A stretch of DNA of 64,000 bases from Dolomedes plantarius (lineage: Eukaryota; Arthropoda; Arachnida; Araneae; Dolomedidae), in NCBI GenBank assembly GCA_907164885.2, contig OU015495.1:105944045-106008044 (forward strand), written 5' to 3'. Shown here one piece after another: positions 15,056 through 24,000 of this stretch (positions are counted from its first letter, which is position 1; every line of letters starts with the position of its first letter). Below the pieces are notes generated by a model, which saw only the letters and a list, made by a program, of their open reading frames with translations, had not been told where the DNA came from and ran no database searches. Position numbers and translations under genes: made by a program.

Positions 15056-18000
15056 TCGCCAGCATTATGTCGATTGGACCGGTTTCTGACAATTGGGCCG
15101 TGCACTAGGAGTTATCTATTCTAATGTATTGATATAAGCTCACAACACATTGCACGTACATCTTACACAATACTGAAAGTTTTATACAGAAAAGAAATAA
15201 AATAAAATTTTTTTCTCAAAATTCTCTAGTAGTACATATTGATACAGTTTACTCATTAAAGACAATGTATTGTTAGCAGTGTCGTTCACTTACATTTTGA
15301 GTTTTTTTTTTCTCAACCAAAAAAAAAATTAATATCTCTACTTAACCATTCCATGTTCAAAATAATAAAGGATTTTGACACCATTTACTCGTCCAGACAA
15401 CTACATATTTAGATTGTTTACTTGTAGATTATACACGTGCATTAAAATTTGTTTAAATCCATTTGGTCCCTTCGATTTCATGCACTTTTAAAAGTGCTTT
15501 TTAACTCTGCTGTGGAGATGCAAATAAAATTTATCACAGACTTTACAAGATATAGTTGTATTATCTAAACAAGTTGTGCTTTATTTTTGAGATACTAATA
15601 CTATAACAGATCTTAGGGGCTTCCATAATAGAAGTTTCTAATTAATGCTCGCAGCTCCTTAGACCGGTATTAAATACATATAAAATCACAGTTTTCCTAT
15701 CCATGCACATAGTGGTTGCCAACTATTATAAATGTTAATTTAATACAACGAAAATATTAAATAGGTACGCTTTACTGAAGAAAAAAAGTTATACAGGTAG
15801 AACGAATTTTTTAAGAGGTTGAAAACAAACAAGCAAAAAATCTGATAAACAGTCAAAAGAAAGACGACCATTATTAAAGCCATTTTAAAAATGAAAGAAA
15901 ATGGATATGAATGACGTTGTGAAATTTTATGCAAGGTGTGTTTAACCTTTAGCTTACTGGGCCCATTTTTCCTATTCACTCTAAAGAACGGGAAATTTCA
16001 TACCCGCTTTGTAAGAACGGCCATTAAGTTTTATCTAAGGTAACGGGATTGTTGTGCATAGACTGGTGGTACAAGTTAAATTTATTAATAGATACTTGAA
16101 GTTTTTAATATTAACGAATGACATTTTAATATAACAGCTTGTATCCAAATCCGAATCTTATTTTAAGGTGTAAAAAATAAGAGAAATTGAGTAAGATGTT
16201 AGTATAAGACACTAAAAAATGGATTAATATTCGTTTGTATAATAAACTTAGATAGTATCTGCTTTTTTGAAATCCTCCGTCATGATCTTAAAAGTTGAAT
16301 GTATTCAGATTAAGTAGACAAGTTTCAAACTTGTTCTCTCATTGAGTACAAGTTTCAAACTCGTCTAATTAACTACCATTTATAAACGTTTGAATATGAT
16401 ATTTAACAAGAATTTTTACAAAATAAAGAATTAAAGGGAAACAGACTCATGAAAATGGAAGTAAAGTACAATATTTGAGTAAGAAAACTAAATAAATCTA
16501 AAGAAATTACTTTCATTTCAACAAAGTTCTTGAAAATCCTTTGTTTACTTAAAAATTACTCAGTATTTTATCGGAATACTTTTAAGAGAGAGTTAAAAGC
16601 TTGCTTAAATATACGAAAAGAAAAAAACAAAAATTTTATTCTTTAAGAGGAAAGAATCGAATTCGATACCTGTTGAGGAGAATCTCTCCTTGGGCTTTCT
16701 TTTACAACGTGATAGCCACTTTTGCTTTCAGATTTGCTTGAAGTCGAGGCGCTGCTTTCAACTGCAGAAGAAAAAGTCACACCATCTGAATTTAAAAATA
16801 ACATTTCTCATTTTGAAAAACAACTGAGAAAACGTGCAATTTTTACTAATCTCTGCTCTTTCCGAAAGAAAACTATGTCTGAATATTAACTAAAGGAGAT
16901 GTTTAGCGATAAGAAAGAAGTTCAAAACGAATCCGAATTAAATCTTTGATTTATTAGGTCCTCCTTATCCTAGGAGAAGTTGAAGCAGAGTAGAAAATAA
17001 TTTAAGTAACTAAGAGAGCGTCAAGAGTTTTTAACGGGTTACAGTACTCTTGAAATTCCTGGCATATTTTGATAAGCATTAATTTTAATATATTTCAAGT
17101 AGCAGCTGCAATATTTAAGTGCAAAAAGTTTGGTTTTACGTGTTATACAATGAAATTCCCTGGAATACCCGAGGTCATTAATTCACGAGCTTGTTACGGA
17201 AAATCGAGAAGGCAGATAATTAATAAATGGGCCCACATATACCGTTTAAAAAGAATTACTCATAGGTTTGAAATAAGACTACATACACAGTTTTAAGGGA
17301 AGTTTGTTTAAAATATAATAAAACCTTTTTCCCACATTTTCAGTTATACTTCTTATTAAGTCTGTCACATACTTTTGTTTTACGAGGCATGTCGGAATTC
17401 TTTCGGATCGTTTGATATTTTAATTTAACCATATTTTGGCAACAATGACACGAATACAAGTTAAGTACGTAACGAAAATTAAAATATTGTTTCTATGTCT
17501 TGGCATTTTCCTTTGTGCAGAATATTTGGTTTAAAACAATGATTCTGAAACTTTGAAAGTTTGGGAATCCTTTTATAAAAAAAATAAAATCAAGTGATTT
17601 TCAGATGTTCTTTTTCAATTAGTTATTAATATGGTACTCTAACGATAAGCAACATTTAAGATTTGTTTTTAGTATAGATACACTGCATTTCTTTTTTTGT
17701 AATTTAATGAGTTAAATTAAGTGATCTAATGTCATGGCTCCCAGGTGTATTGATCAGCACACATATACGATAACCAGGGAAAGTGGGGTCAATATCTGAC
17801 AAAGCCACGTGGTTTCTAAAGTAAAATAAATAATATGGGGAAAGTGTTGTAGTGGTCGGTTCGTCATAGTGACGCCCGATGAGAATAAAAGCGATTTCGC
17901 GACCCTGCCCACGTTTGGGAAAAACTGGGAATTCCTCTCAATCTTTGTCATGTGGGGCAGAATATCTGGTTTATTAATGAGAGATTATTGTATGGGTTGC

Positions 18001-21000
18001 TAGTGCAATTGTTTACACACTCATCTGCAATTCCATGAGCCCTGACCCCTCTTGAGGGAGAGTCACCCCCAAATATTTTACATACAAAGCAGAATTTTTT
18101 GTTTCTGCCCCACAAGACAGCGTTTGCGAGGGATCTGCAATTTTTTCTCATGCGTCGGCAGGGTAACGAAATCCCTTTTATTCTCGTTGGATGTCACTAT
18201 GACGAATCGACCTCTGAAACTCTTTCCTCATATTATTTATGAACTTCTCATATTATATATGAATTTCATATGAATGCAGGCAATGGCGGGAGTAACTATG
18301 ATTCTGTTGGAGGGGTAGTCTTCTCTGTGGAAGTTGTAGGATGCTCTGTTTTTAGCGTCGTTTCCCCCCAGCTCCACGTGGTTCCGGCCTATCCAGGCTA
18401 AGCGGGGCATGGGTTGGTGATCTAGTCTAACTCTATATTATGGAGTTAGTACAAACGGGTTAAAATGACCTTAAATTAATTTCTTAATCTGCGGGATGCT
18501 TGTATGTGCGGGACTGCACGCAGTGACAATGCGTTTTCAGCCAATTGGCCGTTTGCCTTCGGGTGGGTCTCATCGGATTGTGAATCTAAGATTTTTAAGA
18601 GAAATTATGACACGGATCAATAGTTTTATACACCTATTCAAAATTTCTTTACCCCTGTGCTCACAGAACAGTCTAGGGGAGAAAAACTCAGCTGACAACA
18701 GAATCCTCGCCAATTATGAAATAGAAAAATCTTTGAAAATGAGGGAGCAATTTCTTGGAAACACGAAAAAATCGTTTGTCAACCTTCCACTCGAGTTATG
18801 ATAAAATAGTCCTGCCTGTAATGAGGCCAAGATTGTATTAAAATCAAATCTTAAAATCAGTCGATAAAATGGTATGCATATCTGAATGGTTGATATACAA
18901 GGTGCGGCAGAAAGAACGTTCTGATTTGGAACGTCAATAACAAAAATACAAAGCAAGACAGAGAAAGAAATCTTTTATAAGTACACAGTATGCCATTGTC
19001 ATCCATTAAGTTTTAAAGATTACATCGGTTAAATGGCGACCGTCATTTTCAATGTAGTTTTGAAGTCTCGGAAATTTTGCATGGATTTGCGGACCATCTC
19101 CCGCGGAATCACCGTGATTTCTTGCGTAATTGCGGTCATGAGTTCTTGCAAATTTGTTGGTCGGTGTTGGTACACTTTTGATTTTAGATAGCCTCACAGA
19201 AAAAAATTTGCAAGCACTGAAGGCAGCAATTACGCAAGAAATCACGGCGATTGCTCGGGACATGGTCAGCAGATCCATGCAAAATTTCCGAAAGAGACTT
19301 CAAAACTGCATCGAAAATGATGGTCGCCATTTAACTGATGTCATCTTTAAAACTTAATGGATGACAATGGCATACTATGTACTTCTCAGGTATAAAAGAT
19401 TTCTTTCTCCATCTTTGCATTTTTGGTCACTGACGTTCCAAATCAGAACGTTCCTTCTAACGCACCCTGCATTATGCAATGATTGGTTTTGACTTCATGA
19501 TATGTGTGTTTATGTATTACATGTTTCTCTTTAGAGATGTTGCTGAATTTTTTTAGCCCTTTTTAAAGCCGTCTACCCTAATGGAAATGTGAGTTTTTTC
19601 GCGACTTTTTTCCCTCTTATATTTGAAGAAACGACACGAAACCATGTCGAGTTGTCTCCATGCTTGCAGAAAGACACTCGTATATACCTCTTTTTTCGAT
19701 GCTCTCGGTGCTTTGTTGGGAGCCAGGGGTATCGGCACCACTCTGTTCTCGAGAGTAACGGAACTCTTCAGTGTCTGGAACAGGCTCGGAGTTGTACTTC
19801 CTGAGGCTCGATCGCCGGGCATTGCGATGCTCTTCCTGGGTGAAACTCTTATGGATGGCGCCCCTTGAAGTCCACTGAGTCCTCTTCTCGTCGGAAGATG
19901 GCTGGACAGGGGGCAGCGAGGGGGGCTCGACTGGACAAAAGGCACAAAGAAGATATGTTACTGAATTTCCTTCAGAAAAATAAGCCAGTGCCCCGATCTA
20001 GATGGCAGGATCTAGGTTGCAGAGGGTGATTTGGGTGGAGTTTTTTTAACACTTCCTTACTGGCGCTTTAAGTGTAATTTTGGAAAAGTAGTAAGTACAA
20101 ACGGCACTCATCGGCAACTTTTCGAAAATCCAAGAAAGATAGTAAGGATTTGATTTGCTGACAAACTTTTAAAAGATATTTCTTAATACATACTTTTATC
20201 TACAAAGTTCGGAATGTAACAGGATTCCAGAAAAGGGACCAACGGAAAAGAGTTTCAAGGTATGGCACACATGACGGTACCATCCAGTCACAATAACTTT
20301 CTACGGTTTGCGTTTTTAAACATTTTTACACCACAATCACACATTTCATACTTTTGCTTTTCCAACTTTTTCTCACTGCTTAGCCAAGAACATTTACCGA
20401 GCGGCTTTTTTATTTTTTCACCCGGGAGTGATCATTTTGGCGATGGCGAGCGCCTTTTAAATATAGTCCCTTGGATTTTATTTAGAGTTTAGATACATCT
20501 CTGCTCCTATTTTCTCTGTTCGTTCTATAGTAGTTGTTCTTTAAATTACGTTAATTAAACACACCACCTGTTTACTTGGGTCGAGGAAAAGATTAGGAGG
20601 ATTTTTACATTATGGCGATTTGCCGAACTTTTAATTCCTACACATCATCAACTTATTTTAAAATTGTTTTCATGAGATTCACTTTAATAAATATATATTT
20701 TACCAAAAATAATATAATTTGAAATCATATTAACTTCTAAAGCATTAAATTTTATTTTTAATGGGAGCTTTAGTTACGTAAATTTCATTGCATCTGGCCA
20801 AGCTTCATGATCTCCTGTTTCCGTATGATATAATAGAGTTATCTCTATAATAACTCAATACGACCTTTGATTCACGAATCGATAGGCGAAAGGACAACTA
20901 GATTTGAAGACGTCATATCAGAAGCTTATTAAGATACTTGCACCAGATACTGCTTCTCTTTCACTTATCTTAAGGATATAAAGGAATATTAAGGATGTGC

Positions 21001-24000
21001 GCCAGTAAGAGGTTTTATAACGACCTGAAATGGGTGACTAGAAAATATGCAAACCTAGATCCTTTTATAGCCAGAGAATTAGCATGTTTCTTGAAGGAAA
21101 TTTAAGATCTTAAAAAAGTGTACATTCTCATTTACATCAGAAATCAATTCCAAAACACACAAAGGAATTTTTTTAACCCCAAACACAAACATTTACGATT
21201 TAATACCAACAATAACACACAAATCGACATTAAGTCATGCTGTGACTATTAGGTAACTAACTACTTTAAAGGTATATGAACGAAGGGGGTGTTTGTTTTA
21301 AGAAACTAGTTTCTTACCTGGGGTGGGATTATCATAGAATTCCTCCAGTTCCTTAGTCTCCGACTGAGCTGCCACGACTTCGGTCAGTTCAACAACCTTT
21401 CGAATCTGCTCCCCGTCTATCACTAGATCTTCAGAGTCCAGACTCACCAGGTCGCTTTCGTTTATGAAAAGGTCGGAAGCACTTCCGTCCGGTGCATACG
21501 CAGCCTTCGCCTCGGCATTGCACAAGACACAGTTCGTGAACGGGATATCGCAGTCGCACACAGCACAACGGAATGAAGCTCGACGTTGCAGGAAGGGAGT
21601 CGCCTCGTCCGCGTTCCAGACACCACTGGACCGCCTTTCCTTGCTCCTGGATCGCCTCTCTGTTATGTTCTTCGCCAGCGCCGACCTCCTTGGTCGCTCT
21701 GCCTCTACAGTTTGCACTTGTTCTAAGAGCGGCACTGGCAAAATGACCTTGTCTATCAGCACTTCCCCAGGATCCGCCTTTCTCCTGGTAGACCTCTTGA
21801 TGCGATTCCGGGTGGGCGATGCGAAGGTGAGCGCCCTCGACTGCGAGACCGAGTCCTTGTGCCTCCTGCTGAGACGGGGGTCTGAGTCGCACCTCTGGAA
21901 CGAGCACCTTTGTCTCCTGGTTGGCGGGTCCCGCAGCTGCTCGCTACGCAGCTTTTCCATCTGGTCTCGCTTGTGTCGGAGGTATTCCCCAGGTGATGTG
22001 CGTCGGATGGGTCTGGACGGTGGATTGCAGTCCTCCGAGAGGGTGCGCATCAGGCGGCGACAGTCTCTGCAGGAAACAGAAGGAAATGGAATCTTTAAAA
22101 CAGCAGGTTGCAACGGCAGTTAGTTTGAAGTGAGCAGAGTATTGAAATGATGATTAACATTCTGCACTTCAAGAAAGTTTCAGTAAATAAACACAACTGT
22201 TTAATATTGCTGCTATCATCATGGTTTGGGGACGCGAGCAAACATGAACAGGGGAGCGAAACTCGGTACTCTCACAGCTTTCACAAGTTGTTGAGCTGAA
22301 ACGAAACTCTTAAGAAATAAGGTAATCACGAAGGATTTTTTTTTTACTGTGACATGTCACCAATACAAGTCTTATGAAAAGAATGGGATTTTATTTTGGT
22401 AAAAGTGTGGTATCTTTTCTGCAAACAGTAATTTCAGTACTATCCAGTATATTTTATTTCGGTAATTTTGTTACTCTCGGTATTTTGTCATTTTTGTTAC
22501 TTTTCAGTATGTCCGAAAACCACTTGATTTCAATAATTTTTATAACACTTATAAAATACAAAAGCTTTTCTATATTAAACATACTTGGAAATCTATTTAT
22601 TGCATCTTAAGCTTCTCCAAACCCAACTTTGTCAAAAATCCTCCGTTCCAGTTCCAGCAAAATTCTTTGCAGGCTACCTTTGGAACTTGTGTCACAGGTT
22701 CTTCATCTATGCATCATACGATAGTGTCCCGTTACTTTGTTTTTCTCAATTTGAGATAGAATAAAGCCAGATGCATTGGACTTAGAACCCGTTTTGAAAG
22801 AGAGGTGTTAAGTCAGTTACATGCATGCATATAGACAAAAACTTATGCTTACCCGTTCTCATTGGGCGGTGGGGGAGACGATTTCCTGTCATCGTCAGTG
22901 CTGCTTTCTCGTTCCTCGCTGCTCTCCGACAGTCGGCAGTAGTTGCACGTTTCGGAGTCCGCATTACAACCTTAAAAAAATGCGCTTCCATCAAAATCCA
23001 CTACGGGTCATATCATGCCTGTAGACATTTCCTATAACCGTGGTTGTACATCAAGGCAATTCCTTTCCCTATTTCAGATTTTTAATTTACATATACCCGG
23101 CTAATTATAGAACAAATTTCCCGCGGCATAAGTTCATTATATATCATGGGTTAGGTACAGAAGACAGTGAGATCAAATAGCAATGGTTTAACCATGGAAC
23201 TCAACGAAAGATACATGTTTATGCAAAGCGAAGATTCTCAACTGTGTTAATGTCTAAACAGGGGGTATTAAATTGGACCAAAATAATCGAATAAGAAAAA
23301 TTTAGTCGATTGACAAGTGAGGAATTGTAGAAAGGGAAATGTGCTCTATGACGTGAGATGCTTATTTTGCTTACAAATACTGACGACATTATAGGTGATT
23401 TTTTGCTTAAAAAGGAACCTACTGACCTAACAGAATTGATAGGAATAATATCAAAACGACGCATGTAACGCTGTGTACCAATTCAATGAAATTTCTCGCA
23501 TGCAAGCATACATAACATAGGTATTCACGAGGTACACGAGGAGAACTAATAAGCTGCCGACAAAAGCTTCATAAATGTCCAATTAGGAGTGGAGACTAAC
23601 CAGACCAAACCAGAGCAAAAGACCTATCATCAGATATTCAGAGCATTAGTTACGATTATCTACCCGTATTAGGGATTCATCTAGTGAGACAATCGCATGT
23701 AATGCATATAATGGTCTGAATGCCTGATATGAAGGTTAATTAGTTGGATAAGCTATTGAACAAATCTAATTATTATTGGGACTTTTAGAAGCTTTTATGT
23801 TCAACATAAAACTTGACAGGATGTGAATATATCGGTAAAAGGATAGAATAATTCTTCATAAAAAGTATAATGTAATAAAAACAGACACCAAGATTGAATA
23901 GTTGTAACATTACACTATCGCATATGGGGCCAAGGATGTTTAATCAAGTGCCTTTGAAATAATAAATAAAAAAAATCTTTCGCATCTTCTAAATTTTCAT

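Larger units (their letters stand above)
13229..16669. other. Intron with solo LTR in a (TA)n block
   Basis: Besides the LTR and microsatellites listed separately, this intron is AT-rich with no supported gene. Confidence 0.5.

Noticed and set aside
18496..18801. 101-codon plus-strand frame
   Set aside because: No motif, no splice partners and no neighbouring evidence; kept only as chance.
20045..21020. Inverted CTTACTGGCGC pair as ends of an element
   Set aside because: Only 11 bp match, about 950 bp apart, without target duplications.
21464..22123. 219-codon plus-strand open frame
   Set aside because: Antisense shadow of the long exon at 21,318-22,066, whose minus frame has splice sites and phase continuity.
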